A stretch of DNA of 32,457 bases from 2-02-FULL-66-14 sp964651335 (GCA_964651335.1 CAZYVT010000044.1:1-32457), one strand, 5' to 3'. Numbered from the stretch's first letter, positions 1 to 8,202 are shown. Numbers and translations: made by a program. The notes: generated by a model from the letters alone, not told the origin.

Positions 1-417
1 CTTCTCGTCGTAGCCGCGCTTGATCAGCTCCGGCAGCGCGACCTTGGCGATCGTCGCGCAGGTCGCGGCCGAGGAACCGGACACGGTGCCGAAGATGCCG
101 CAGGCGAGCACGTTTACATGCATGAGGCGTCCCGGCAGCCAACCCAGCCACGGCGCGAGCCCCTCGAACATCTCGTCCGAGAGCTTGGTGCGGTAGAGGA
201 TCTCGCCCATCCAGATGAAGAGCGGCAGCGCGGCGAGCGTCCACGAGGCGCTCGAGCCCCAGAAGGACTGGAACAGGTTCACGTCGGGCGGCGTGCCGGT
301 GAAGAACTGCAGCCCGAACCACGCCACCGCGGCGAGCGCAATCGCGATCCAGACGCCGCCCGCGAGCAGCAGGAGCAGGAGCGCGAACAGGATCGAGCCG
401 AGGGTGAGCGTGCTCAT
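1..417 (-). CDS. dctM: TRAP transporter large permease DctM (5' part, cut by window edge)
   Basis: Reverse-strand reading begins at ATG 415-417 and stays open to the window edge, giving the first 139 residues. The first 30 residues are a hydrophobic helix rich in Leu and Ala. A polar stretch and further helices follow, including the motif GTVSGSSAATCATIAKVALP, which is typical of the DctM/TRAP-T large membrane subunit. Full DctM proteins are about 430 residues, so roughly two thirds lie outside. DctM is the Na+- or H+-coupled translocation subunit of a tripartite periplasmic transporter. It starts 3 bp after the dctQ stop, so the two are almost certainly co-translated. Substrate cannot be read from this subunit. 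Confidence 0.93.
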   Translation of the reverse strand, partial: MSTLTLGSILFALLLLLLAGGVWIAIALAAVAWFGLQFFTGTPPDVNLFQSFWGSSASWTLAALPLFIWMGEILYRTKLSDEMFEGLAPWLGWLPGRLMHVNVLACGIFGTVSGSSAATCATIAKVALPELIKRGYDEK

Positions 418-420
418 CGC

Positions 421-954
421 TCAAGCCATCTCGGAGAAGTCGCCCTTTGCGCGGCGCTCCTCCTCGGCGATCTGGTAGGCCGGCTTTTCCTTGCGCAGGA
501 CCGCCGCAATCTCGTCCAGCACCGCAACGAGGAAGATCGCCACTCCGAGCACGAAGCACATCTGCGGGATCCAGATCGGGAGCTTGATCAGACCCTGCGA
601 GACCTCCTTGAACTTCCAGCTCTCGTACACGAACTTCGTCACCGCCCAGGCCATGTAGCCGAGGAACAGCGCCGTGACGCCAAGCGCCCACAGCTCGGCC
701 CAACGGCGCGCATTGCCCTTCAACATGTCGATCCACAGGCCCACCCGCACCAGCTCTCCATGGCGGAAGGTATGCCCGAGCGCGAAAAAGGCGCTCGCCG
801 CGCAGAGCCATGCAGTGATGTCGTCGGCGCCGCGGATCAGCAGGCCGAACTCGCGCCCCAGGGCTTGCGCGAGCATGAGCACGCAGATGCCGGCGAGACA
901 GAGTGCGGCGAGGCCGCCGCTGAAGGAATAGAGCCGGTCGAGTGCGCGCCTCAC
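421..954 (-). CDS. dctQ: TRAP transporter small permease DctQ
   Basis: 177 residues starting at GTG. The protein has four predicted membrane helices (about residues 10-35, 45-65, 88-108 and 130-150). Motifs typical of the DctQ family are present: an early Arg-Glu-Phe at the end of helix 1, then AWLCAASAFFALGHTFRHGE and an Arg-Val-Gly-Leu-Trp stretch. DctQ bridges or stabilises the large permease at the inner membrane and receives the solute-loaded DctP. The C-terminus is charged and cytoplasmic. It lies 16 bp downstream of dctP and 3 bp upstream of dctM, the usual P-Q-M order. The GTG start is chosen because it is the only start that keeps helix 1 intact. Confidence 0.93.
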   Translation of the reverse strand: MRRALDRLYSFSGGLAALCLAGICVLMLAQALGREFGLLIRGADDITAWLCAASAFFALGHTFRHGELVRVGLWIDMLKGNARRWAELWALGVTALFLGYMAWAVTKFVYESWKFKEVSQGLIKLPIWIPQMCFVLGVAIFLVAVLDEIAAVLRKEKPAYQIAEEERRAKGDFSEMA

Positions 955-970
955 ACCCGACTTTCCGCGA

Positions 971-1942
971 TTACTTGCTGCGGTAGGCTTTGACGATCGC
1001 CTCGCCGTCGGCGCCGGCGGCCTTGAGCCATTCGCCGGCGATGGTGTCGCCGATCCTGACGAGCGCCGCCATCATCGCGGCATCCGGCGTGTGCACCGTC
1101 ATGCCGTTGTCGGCGAGCAGCTTGTTCGCGTTCGCCTCGCGCTGGCGCGAAAGTTCCCAGCCGCGTTTCTCGGCGGATGCCGCAGCATCGGTGAGCGCTT
1201 TTTTCTGCGCCTCGGGCAGTCGCTCGAACGAGCGCGCGTTCACCACCACCACGTTCTTCGGGTGCATTGCGTTGGTCATGTAGTAGTTCTTCACGAACTC
1301 CCAGGCCTTGGTGGATGTTCCGGTGGCGGAGGAGGTGATCATCGCGTTCACCGTACCGGTGGCGAAGGCCTGCGGCACCTCCGGTACCTGGATCACCGTC
1401 GGGCTCGCGCCGAGAAGCTCAGCGAGGCGCGCGGTGTAGGCGCTGTAGGTGCGGAACTTGGTGCCCTTGAAGTCATCCACGCTCTTCAGCGGGTTCTTGG
1501 TGTACAGGCCCTGGCCCGGCCAGGCGACTGAGTAGAGCAGCCGCAGGTCGCGACCCTGCATTTTTTTCTCGAGCACCGCCTTCTGCGCCTGGTAGAGCTT
1601 CCAGGCGTTGTCGTAGCCGGCGGCGAGAAACGGGACGTTGTCGGCGTTGAATACCGCCTCTTCGTTGCCGAACTGGCCGAGCAGGAACTCGGCGATGTTC
1701 ACCTGGCCGGTGGAGACCGCGCGCAGCATGTCCGGGTGCTTGATGAGCGAGCCGTTCGAGTGCACGTTGAGATCGAGCTGCCCTCCGGTCGCCTTCTTCA
1801 CGTCCTCGGCGAACTGCCTGACGTTGATGGTATGGAACTCGCCGTCGCTGTACGGCGTCGGCATGTCCCATTTGGTCTGCGCATGGGCCAGGCCGGAAAA
1901 CATGAGCGCCGCAAACGCTGCAATCAAGGGCTTCAACTTCAT
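971..1942 (-). CDS. dctP: TRAP transporter substrate-binding protein DctP
   Basis: The chosen start is ATG 1940-1942, preceded by GGGAGGAAGA at good spacing. It gives a 323-residue protein with a clean signal peptide (positive Met-Lys-Leu-Lys, hydrophobic core, Ala-His-Ala cleavage site near residue 21). An upstream in-frame ATG at 1987 would add 15 residues without a ribosome site and is less likely. The body matches the DctP solute-receptor family, including the conserved region GTKFRTYSAYTARLAELLGA, whose Arg usually contacts the ligand carboxylate. This periplasmic receptor would deliver an organic acid to DctQM. The gene follows the FAD oxidoreductase stop by 16 bp. The exact substrate is unknown; a carboxylate is expected from the family. 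Confidence 0.93.
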   Translation of the reverse strand: MKLKPLIAAFAALMFSGLAHAQTKWDMPTPYSDGEFHTINVRQFAEDVKKATGGQLDLNVHSNGSLIKHPDMLRAVSTGQVNIAEFLLGQFGNEEAVFNADNVPFLAAGYDNAWKLYQAQKAVLEKKMQGRDLRLLYSVAWPGQGLYTKNPLKSVDDFKGTKFRTYSAYTARLAELLGASPTVIQVPEVPQAFATGTVNAMITSSATGTSTKAWEFVKNYYMTNAMHPKNVVVVNARSFERLPEAQKKALTDAAASAEKRGWELSRQREANANKLLADNGMTVHTPDAAMMAALVRIGDTIAGEWLKAAGADGEAIVKAYRSK

Positions 1943-1958
1943 TCTTCCTCCCGTGGAA

Positions 1959-3062
1959 TCAACTCTTGAGAATGGCCGCGACATCATCGGCTAACGCGAG
2001 CGACGCTGTCAATCCGGGCGACTCGATGCCGAACAGGTGAACCAGATGGGGCACGCCGTGCGCCGCGGGCCCCTGAATGAGGAAATCGGCCGGAGGTTCG
2101 CCCGGACCGGAGATCTTCGGCCGGATGCCGGAATAGCCGGGCGCGAGAGCGCCATCGGGCAACCCCGGCCAGTAACGCCGGATCGCGGCGTAGAAGCGCT
2201 CGGCGCGCCCGGGATCGACGCTGTAGCCGATGCGGTCCACCCACTCCACGTCGGGGCCGAACCGCGCCTGCCCCGCAAGATCGAGCGTGACGTGGACGCC
2301 GAGGCCGCCGGGCTCGGGGACGGGGTAGATCAGGCGCGCGAACGGCGCACGCCGCGCCAGTGAATAGTAGTTGCCTTTCGCGTACAGTTCGCGCGGTGCG
2401 TGCGCCACTGGATATCCCGCAATCCGGCGCGCGACGCCCGGCGCGGTGAGCCCGGCGCTGTTGACCAGCGCGCGGGCCGGGACGCGCATCGGTTCGGCGC
2501 CGCCCACGTGCAGGAGGAAACCGTCCGGGACTACCTCCGCGCGTGTCAAGGGACTCTTCAATGCGAGCATGGCCCCGTGCGCCTGCGCGTCGCCCAGATA
2601 TCCCAGCATCAGCGCGTGGCTGTCGATGATGCCGGTGGAGGGCGAATACAGCGCGGCGACGCAGCGCAGCTCCGGCTCCAGCGCGAGTGCCTGCTCGCGC
2701 GTCATCCACACCACGTCGGTGACGCCGTTCGCGTGCGCCTTGCGCTGGATAGCCTCCAGCTCAGGAAGTTGCGGTTCGTCGGTGGCGACGATCAGCTTGC
2801 CGCAGCGGGCGTGCGGAATGCCGTGCTCTACGCAATACTCGTAAAGGCGTTTGTTCCCCTCGACACAGGAAAGCGCCTTGAGCGAGCCCTTCGGATAGTA
2901 GATGCCGGCATGGATCACCTCGGAGTTGCGCGAGCTGGTGTGCGTTCCGATCGCGTCCTCCGCCTCGAGGATCACCACGTCCCGCCCGGCCCTCGCGAGT
3001 GCCCGGGACACAGCGAGGCCGACGACTCCGGCACCGATGACAACGCAGTCCAGCTCATCCAT
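1959..3062 (-). CDS. FAD-dependent oxidoreductase, LhgO/L-2-hydroxyglutarate oxidase-like
   Basis: 367 residues from ATG 3060-3062. The N-terminal Rossmann fold shows VVIGAGVVGLAVSRALARAG (GxGxxG at residues 10-15) and ends at a Glu that would bind the FAD ribose. Then comes SSRNSEVIHAGIYYPKGSLK, a signature of the LhgO/L2HGDH branch of the DAO superfamily. Its C-terminal half is typical of DAO oxidoreductases, with GYSGIRPKISG near the flavin. Family members oxidise L-2-hydroxyglutarate or related 2-hydroxy acids to 2-oxo acids, passing electrons to quinone or oxygen. The start overlaps the MFS stop by 8 bp (ATGGATGA), so translation is coupled. With dctPQM downstream, the likely role is oxidation of an imported hydroxy acid (inference). 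Another DAO-family amine or hydroxyacid oxidase remains possible. Confidence 0.85.
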   Translation of the reverse strand: MDELDCVVIGAGVVGLAVSRALARAGRDVVILEAEDAIGTHTSSRNSEVIHAGIYYPKGSLKALSCVEGNKRLYEYCVEHGIPHARCGKLIVATDEPQLPELEAIQRKAHANGVTDVVWMTREQALALEPELRCVAALYSPSTGIIDSHALMLGYLGDAQAHGAMLALKSPLTRAEVVPDGFLLHVGGAEPMRVPARALVNSAGLTAPGVARRIAGYPVAHAPRELYAKGNYYSLARRAPFARLIYPVPEPGGLGVHVTLDLAGQARFGPDVEWVDRIGYSVDPGRAERFYAAIRRYWPGLPDGALAPGYSGIRPKISGPGEPPADFLIQGPAAHGVPHLVHLFGIESPGLTASLALADDVAAILKS

Positions 3063-4266
3063 GCCGTGTCGTGTCCGCGGTGCGCGCCATCGGCCTGAAA
3101 AGCATCCGCTCTGCTGCGAAAGCGCCGGCACCGGCCAGCGCGATGGCAAGCGCCATCGGGCGCGCGGTGCCGTCGAAGGCTGTGCCGAGCGCGGCGCTCA
3201 CCAGCGCGCCGAGTCCGAACGGAAGCGTTCCGAGCAGCGACGACGCGGCGCCCGCCATCCGCGGGAAGGGCGAGAGCGCCGCCGCGGTCGCGTTGGGCAC
3301 GATGAATGCGCAGGCGAGGATATAGCCAAGCATCGGCACCACGATCGCGCTCCAGTGAGCAATTCCGGCATAGGCGAGCCCCGCCAGCAGCGCCCCGGCG
3401 ACGAGCGCGAGCGCCGCGCCCAGCCGGACCATGCGCTCGATTCCGAACCGCATGACCAGGCGACTGCCGGCGTAACCGCCGGCCATCTGGCCGACCATGA
3501 CCGTTGCGAACAGCACGCTGAACGCGATCGGCGTCAGCCCGAGCGCCTGCACCATCACCAGCGACGAGCTCGACACGAACGCGATGATCCCCATCTGCGC
3601 GCACAGCATCGTGGCGAGCGGCGCGACGAAACGGCGGTCGCCGAGCAGCACTGCGTAGGTCGCAGCGATGCGCGCCGCCGAAATCGGAGGGCGGTCCTGC
3701 GGCGCGGTCTCGCGGAAGGCGAGCGCGACCGTAAGCACCAGCGCCAGCGCGACCGCCGCGTACAGCCAGAACACCCCGGGCCAACCCGTCCAGGAAAGCG
3801 TCTGCGCGCCGACGAGAGGCGCAAAGACCGGAAAAAATCCGAACACCACCGTCATTTTCCCGAGCAGGTGCGCCGCCTGCTCGCGCGCGTACAGGTCGCG
3901 TACCACGGCACGCGCGATCACAGGACCGCTCGACATGCCGACGCCTTGCGCGAAGCGCAGCAGCACGATTTCCTGCAGCGAACCCGCGGCGGAGCAGGCG
4001 GCGCTCGAGGCGAGAAACAGTCCCAATCCGCCGAGCAGGACGGGTTTGCGGCCCAAGCGGTCGGAGAGCGCCCCCCACGCGAACTGCCCGGTCGCCAGAC
4101 CCAGCAGATAGGTCGTGACCGCGAGCTGCGCCGAACCGGGCTCGGCACCGAACGCGCGCGCGATTGCCGGCACGGCCGGAAGGAACATGTCCATGCCGAG
4201 CGCCGTGAGCGCAATCAGCACGCCGAGCAGCACAGTGAGAAACGGAGATGCGGTTCGGGCGGTCAT
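3055..4266 (-). CDS. MFS transporter, Bcr/CflA drug-resistance family
   Basis: 403 residues from ATG 4264-4266. A TTG start at 4284 would add six residues and cannot be excluded; neither has a clear ribosome site. About twelve hydrophobic helices are visible. Helix 1 contains LGMDMFLPAVPAIA, typical of Bcr/CflA proteins, and the loop between helices 2 and 3 has the MFS motif A form SDRLGRKPVLLGG. Homologues are inner-membrane proton antiporters, best known for bicyclomycin and sulfonamide export, but many export metabolites. It is the first gene of a five-gene minus-strand run, overlaps the oxidoreductase gene by 8 bp and is divergent from the oxoprolinase gene. Export of a pathway intermediate or analogue is an inference. 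Confidence 0.88.
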   Translation of the reverse strand: MTARTASPFLTVLLGVLIALTALGMDMFLPAVPAIARAFGAEPGSAQLAVTTYLLGLATGQFAWGALSDRLGRKPVLLGGLGLFLASSAACSAAGSLQEIVLLRFAQGVGMSSGPVIARAVVRDLYAREQAAHLLGKMTVVFGFFPVFAPLVGAQTLSWTGWPGVFWLYAAVALALVLTVALAFRETAPQDRPPISAARIAATYAVLLGDRRFVAPLATMLCAQMGIIAFVSSSSLVMVQALGLTPIAFSVLFATVMVGQMAGGYAGSRLVMRFGIERMVRLGAALALVAGALLAGLAYAGIAHWSAIVVPMLGYILACAFIVPNATAAALSPFPRMAGAASSLLGTLPFGLGALVSAALGTAFDGTARPMALAIALAGAGAFAAERMLFRPMARTADTTRHG

Positions 4267-4294
4267 CAGCGGCGGAGCATTCAATGTAGCACGC

Positions 4295-4300
4295 TAGAAT
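4295..4300 (+). promoter_or_regulatory. Candidate -10 box of the oxoprolinase gene
   Basis: TAGAAT matches the sigma-70 -10 consensus at five of six positions. It lies in the 42-bp gap between divergent genes. It ends 8 bp before the ATG at 4309, so a transcript starting at the usual distance would have little or no leader. No convincing -35 is visible. Confidence 0.35.
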
Positions 4301-4308
4301 CCTGCCCC

Positions 4309-7300
4309 ATGCCGCATCCGGATTTCCCGCGTCAGTGGCAGTTCTGGATCGATCGCGGCGGGACGTTCACCGATATCGTGGCGCTCAGGCCCGATGGCGC
4401 GCTCGCCGCCCACAAGCTGCTCTCCGAGAATCCGGAGCAATACAGCGACGCCGCGCTCGCCGGGATCCGCGATCTGCTCGGCATCGCGCGCTGCGACCCG
4501 ATTCCCGCGGCACGGATTGCGGCCGTGAAGATGGGTACAACCGTGGCGACCAATGCGCTGCTCGAGCGCAAGGGTGAGCGCACCGTGCTTTTCATCACCC
4601 GCGGCTTTCGCGACGCGCTGCGGATTGCCTACCAGAACCGGCCGCGGTTGTTCGACCTGCGCATCGTGATGCCGGAGATGTTGTATGCGAAGGTGGTGGA
4701 GGTCGCTGAGAGGATCGGCGCGCGCGGTGACGTCGTTATTCCACTCGACGAATCTTTAGCGCGCACCGATCTGGAGAAGAGCTACTCGGAAGGCTTCCGC
4801 TCGATCGCAATTGTCCTGATGCACGGCTATCGCTATACGCAGCATGAAGCGCGTGTCGCCGAGCTGGCGGAGGAGGCGGGTTTCACGCAGATTTCAGTGT
4901 CGCATCGCGTGAGCCCGCTGATGAAACTGGTGGGCCGCGGCGACACCACCGTGGTGGACGCGTACCTTTCGCCGATCCTGCGGCGCTACATCGAACGCGT
5001 GGCGCAGGAGCTGTCCGGTGTCCGTCTCCTGTTCATGCAATCGAACGGCGGCCTCGCCGATGCGCGCCGCTTCCAGGGCAAGGATTCGATCCTGTCGGGG
5101 CCCGCCGGGGGTATCGTCGGCGCAGTGAAGACTTCGCTCGCGGCCGGGTTCGGACGAATCATCGGGTTCGACATGGGCGGGACCTCGACCGACGTGTCGC
5201 ATTACGCGGGCGAATTCGAGCGCGAGTTCGAAACCAGGGTCGCGGGCGTCCGGATGCGCGCCCCCATGATGAGCATCCACACCGTGGCGGCGGGCGGCGG
5301 TTCGATCCTGCATTTTGACGGCGCGCGCTATCGCGTCGGACCCGATTCGGCAGGCGCCAATCCCGGTCCCGCCTGCTACCGGCGCGGCGGGCCGCTCGCC
5401 GTGACCGATGCCAACGTGATGCTCGGCAAGATCCAGCCGGCGTGGTTTCCGAAGGTATTCGGTCCGGGCGGCGATCAGCCGCTCGACGCGCAGATTGCCA
5501 GCGAACGCTTCGCCGCGCTCGCCGCCGAAATCCGCGCAGCCACCGCGGATACGCGCACTGCGGAGGAGGTGGCCGAAGGTTTCATCCGGATCGCGGTCGG
5601 CAACATGGCAAATGCGATCAAGCACATTTCGGTACAACGCGGGCACGACGTCACCGAATACACGCTGTGCTGTTTCGGCGGCGCCGCAGGGCAGCACGCA
5701 TGCCTCGTTGCCGATGCGCTCGCGATGACGCGCGTGTTCATCCATCCGCTGGCTGGCGTGCTGTCCGCCTACGGCATGGGGCTCGCCGACCAGACGGCGA
5801 TGCGCCAGCAGGCCGTGGAGCTGAAGCTGGAGGAAAGCGCCCGCGGCGCGATCGAAGAGATCGGGGAAACGCTTGCGACCGAAGCGCGCAACGAGTTGCT
5901 CGCGCAGGGACTGACTGCGGACCGCATTCGGGTGCTGAGGCGCGTGCACCTGCGCTACGAGGGCACCGACACCGCGCTGATCGTGGCGCTCGGCCCGGTC
6001 CGGCAGATGGCCGATGCGTTCGAGGATGCGTATCGCAAGCAATTCAGTTTCCTGATGCCCGGCAAATCGCTCATCGTCGAAGCAGTTTCGGTGGAGGCCA
6101 TCGCGCACGGTGAAACAGAGGTTTCATACGATCGCCCGACTTCCGATTCTGGAAGTCGGGCGAAATCTGAAGCGGGCGCTGTTGCGTTCGGCAGTGAAGG
6201 CGCGACGACTGCCTTTCGCGGCACTTCGAAGAGCGGAAGTCCCGCGATGGGTGAAAAGAAGTCTTTCGCCGATCGCCCGACTTCCGATTCTGGAAGTCGG
6301 GCGAAATCTGAAGCGGGCGTTTTTGCTACCGGCGGTGACGGTGCGACCGCTGCCTGTCGCGGCACTTCCAAAGGCGGAAGTGCCGCGATGTGTGAAAGGC
6401 GGGATGCGGTAGTGCAAATGTTCACCGGCGGCAAATGGCATGAAACGCCGCTCTACCGGAGGGAGGATCTGCGCCCCGGGGACGCACTCGACGGCCCGGC
6501 GATCGTCGCCGAAACGAATGCGACCACGGTGGTCGAGCCCGGCTGGCGCGCGTCGGTGACGGAACTGGACCACGTGGTGCTCGAGCGCGTCGTGCCGCGC
6601 GACAAGCGTGTCGCTCTCGGCACCGAAGCCGACCCGGTGATGCTCGAAGTATTCAACAACCTGTACATGTCGATCGCCGAGCAGATGGGCCTGCGCCTCC
6701 AGAACACTGCGTACTCGGTCAACATCAAGGAGCGGCTCGATTTTTCGTGCGCGCTGTTCGATGCTTCGGGCAATCTGATCGCTAACGCACCGCACATGCC
6801 GGTGCACCTCGGCTCGATGGGCGAATCGGTGAAGACGGTGATCCGCGAAAACCGCAGCCGGATGCGGCCGGGACATGTCTATGCGCTCAACGCCCCGTAC
6901 AACGGCGGCACGCACCTGCCGGACGTGACCGTGATCACGCCCGTTTTCAGTGCCGCCGGCGATGAGGTCCTGTTCTACGTCGGATCGCGTGGTCACCACG
7001 CCGATATCGGCGGCATTACGCCCGGTTCGATGCCGCCGGACTCGACGACGGTCGAGGAGGAGGGCGTGCTGATCGACAACTTCCTGCTCGTCGAGGCCGG
7101 CCGTTTCCGCGAGCAGGAAACCGCGGCGCTGCTTTCCTCCGGGAAATACCCGGCCAGGAACGTGCCGCAGAACGTCGCCGATTTGCGGGCGCAGATTGCG
7201 GCAAACGAGAAGGGCGCGCAGGAACTGGCGAAGCTGGTCGAGCACTTCGGCCTCGACGTGGTGTACGCCTACATGAACCACGTGCAGGCGAACGGCGAGG

Positions 7301-8202
7301 AATCGGTGCGGCGGGTGATCGGCGTGCTCAAGGACGGCGAATTCGAGGTTCCGCTCGACAACGGCGCGCTGATTCGTGTCCGGATCCGCATCGGTGCCGA
7401 TCGTCGCAGCGCGGCGATCGACTTCAGCGGCACTTCGGGGCAACTTCCGAACAACTTCAACGCCCCTTCGGCGGTGAGCATGGCCGCGGTGCTGTACGTG
7501 TTCAGAACGCTGGTGGACGACGACATCCCGCTCAATGCGGGGTGCCTGAAGCCGCTTCAAGTCGTCATTCCCGAGGGATCGATGCTGAATCCGCGTTACC
7601 CGGCGGCAGTGGTTGCCGGAAACGTCGAGACGTCCCAGTGCATCACCGACGCGCTGTACGGCGCGCTCGGCGTGCTCGCGGCCTCGCAGGGCACCATGAA
7701 CAATTTCACGTTCGGCGATGCGCGGTATCAATATTACGAGACGATCGCAGGCGGTTCGGGAGCGGGTCCGGAGTTCGACGGCGCGGATGTCGTGCAGACC
7801 CACATGACGAATTCGCGCCTCACCGACCCCGAAGTGCTCGAATGGCGTTTCCCGGTGCGGCTCGAGAGTTTCGAGATCCGTCGCGGGTCTGGCGGCGCAG
7901 GCAGGCACCGCGGCGGCGACGGCGCCATCCGGCGCGTGCGATTTCTAGAGCCGATGACGGCGGCGATCCTTTCCGGGCACCGGCTGGTGCGGCCGCACGG
8001 CATGGCGGGCGGGGAGCCGGGCAAGCCTGGGAGAAATTACGTCATTCGGGCCGATGGCACGCACGTGAATCTCGGACCCTGCGACAAAATCGACGTGAGT
8101 GCCGGCGACCTTTTCGTCATCGAAACGCCCGGCGGCGGGGGGTACGGGCGCCCCGAGCGGACCTCTGCTTATAATAGGGCGAGCCCCGTATCAACCGCAT
8201 GA
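4309..8202 (+). CDS. Fused hydantoinase A/B, 5-oxoprolinase-type (ATP-dependent)
   Basis: 1297 residues from ATG 4309; longer upstream reading is antisense to the MFS gene. Residues 10-30 carry WIDRGGTFTDIVAL, the start of Hydant_A_N. The HyuA core has FDMGGTSTDVSHYAG, an actin-like ATP-binding motif, and FGGAAGQHACLVADAL. HyuB begins near residue 775 (DPVMLEVFNNLYMSIAEQMG) and runs to the end. This single-chain A+B arrangement is that of 5-oxoprolinase, which hydrolyses 5-oxo-L-proline to glutamate with ATP, in the cytoplasm. Other fused members act on hydantoins or N-methylhydantoin, so substrate is not certain. Between HyuA and HyuB, about residues 598-697 hold a duplicated 47-residue segment encoded by palindromic repeats; homologues would have only a short linker there. 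The stop overlaps the next ATG by 4 bp. Confidence 0.9.
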   Translation: MPHPDFPRQWQFWIDRGGTFTDIVALRPDGALAAHKLLSENPEQYSDAALAGIRDLLGIARCDPIPAARIAAVKMGTTVATNALLERKGERTVLFITRGFRDALRIAYQNRPRLFDLRIVMPEMLYAKVVEVAERIGARGDVVIPLDESLARTDLEKSYSEGFRSIAIVLMHGYRYTQHEARVAELAEEAGFTQISVSHRVSPLMKLVGRGDTTVVDAYLSPILRRYIERVAQELSGVRLLFMQSNGGLADARRFQGKDSILSGPAGGIVGAVKTSLAAGFGRIIGFDMGGTSTDVSHYAGEFEREFETRVAGVRMRAPMMSIHTVAAGGGSILHFDGARYRVGPDSAGANPGPACYRRGGPLAVTDANVMLGKIQPAWFPKVFGPGGDQPLDAQIASERFAALAAEIRAATADTRTAEEVAEGFIRIAVGNMANAIKHISVQRGHDVTEYTLCCFGGAAGQHACLVADALAMTRVFIHPLAGVLSAYGMGLADQTAMRQQAVELKLEESARGAIEEIGETLATEARNELLAQGLTADRIRVLRRVHLRYEGTDTALIVALGPVRQMADAFEDAYRKQFSFLMPGKSLIVEAVSVEAIAHGETEVSYDRPTSDSGSRAKSEAGAVAFGSEGATTAFRGTSKSGSPAMGEKKSFADRPTSDSGSRAKSEAGVFATGGDGATAACRGTSKGGSAAMCERRDAVVQMFTGGKWHETPLYRREDLRPGDALDGPAIVAETNATTVVEPGWRASVTELDHVVLERVVPRDKRVALGTEADPVMLEVFNNLYMSIAEQMGLRLQNTAYSVNIKERLDFSCALFDASGNLIANAPHMPVHLGSMGESVKTVIRENRSRMRPGHVYALNAPYNGGTHLPDVTVITPVFSAAGDEVLFYVGSRGHHADIGGITPGSMPPDSTTVEEEGVLIDNFLLVEAGRFREQETAALLSSGKYPARNVPQNVADLRAQIAANEKGAQELAKLVEHFGLDVVYAYMNHVQANGEESVRRVIGVLKDGEFEVPLDNGALIRVRIRIGADRRSAAIDFSGTSGQLPNNFNAPSAVSMAAVLYVFRTLVDDDIPLNAGCLKPLQVVIPEGSMLNPRYPAAVVAGNVETSQCITDALYGALGVLAASQGTMNNFTFGDARYQYYETIAGGSGAGPEFDGADVVQTHMTNSRLTDPEVLEWRFPVRLESFEIRRGSGGAGRHRGGDGAIRRVRFLEPMTAAILSGHRLVRPHGMAGGEPGKPGRNYVIRADGTHVNLGPCDKIDVSAGDLFVIETPGGGGYGRPERTSAYNRASPVSTA
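6133..6162. repeat. Palindrome A, copy 1
   Basis: Left arm CGCCCGACTTCC at 6133-6144, loop GATTCT, right arm GGAAGTCGGGCG at 6151-6162; all 12 pairs match. Confidence 0.95.
6217..6246. repeat. Palindrome B, copy 1 (degenerate)
   Basis: Left arm CGCGGCACTTCG at 6217-6228 and right arm GGAAGTCCCGCG at 6235-6246; 10 of 12 pairs match. The two mismatches suggest this copy has drifted relative to copy 2. Confidence 0.85.
6274..6303. repeat. Palindrome A, copy 2
   Basis: Identical to copy 1: arms 6274-6285 and 6292-6303 with the same GATTCT loop, exactly 141 bp downstream. Confidence 0.95.
6358..6387. repeat. Palindrome B, copy 2 (perfect)
   Basis: Left arm CGCGGCACTTCC at 6358-6369, loop AAAGGC, right arm GGAAGTGCCGCG at 6376-6387; all 12 pairs match. 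The arm differs from palindrome A only at positions 4-6 (GGC instead of CCG). Confidence 0.95.
8170..8175 (+). promoter_or_regulatory. Consensus -10 box before the coiled-coil/AsmA gene
   Basis: TATAAT, a perfect -10 hexamer and a conspicuous AT island in GC-rich sequence, lies inside the last codons of the oxoprolinase gene. It ends 23 bp before the ATG at 8199. No clear -35 at 16-18 bp upstream. It implies that the downstream gene can be transcribed separately despite the 4-bp gene overlap. Confidence 0.5.

Larger units (their letters stand above)
6101..6398 (+). repeat. Tandem 141-bp palindrome-bearing element inserted in frame
   Basis: Two copies of a 141-bp unit sit head to tail inside the oxoprolinase gene. 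Each holds palindrome A (12-bp arms CGCCCGACTTCC, loop GATTCT) and, 84 bp later, palindrome B (12-bp arms CGCGGCACTTCC). The A palindromes start at 6133 and 6274, the B palindromes at 6217 and 6358: both intervals are exactly 141 bp, or 47 codons. The context CGCGnnnGGTGAAA or close to it recurs at 6102-6116, 6243-6257 and 6384-6397, that is before copy 1, between the copies and after copy 2. The reading frame is preserved, giving two related 47-residue peptides. Confidence 0.9.

Noticed and set aside
2902..4308. Long plus-strand frame upstream of the oxoprolinase start
   Set aside because: It is antisense to the MFS and oxidoreductase genes, is extremely Arg/His/Glu-rich and has no domain; the oxoprolinase homology begins at 4309.
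6124..7908. 594-codon minus-strand frame
   Set aside because: Antisense to the HyuB region; it also repeats the palindromic unit only because that is symmetric.
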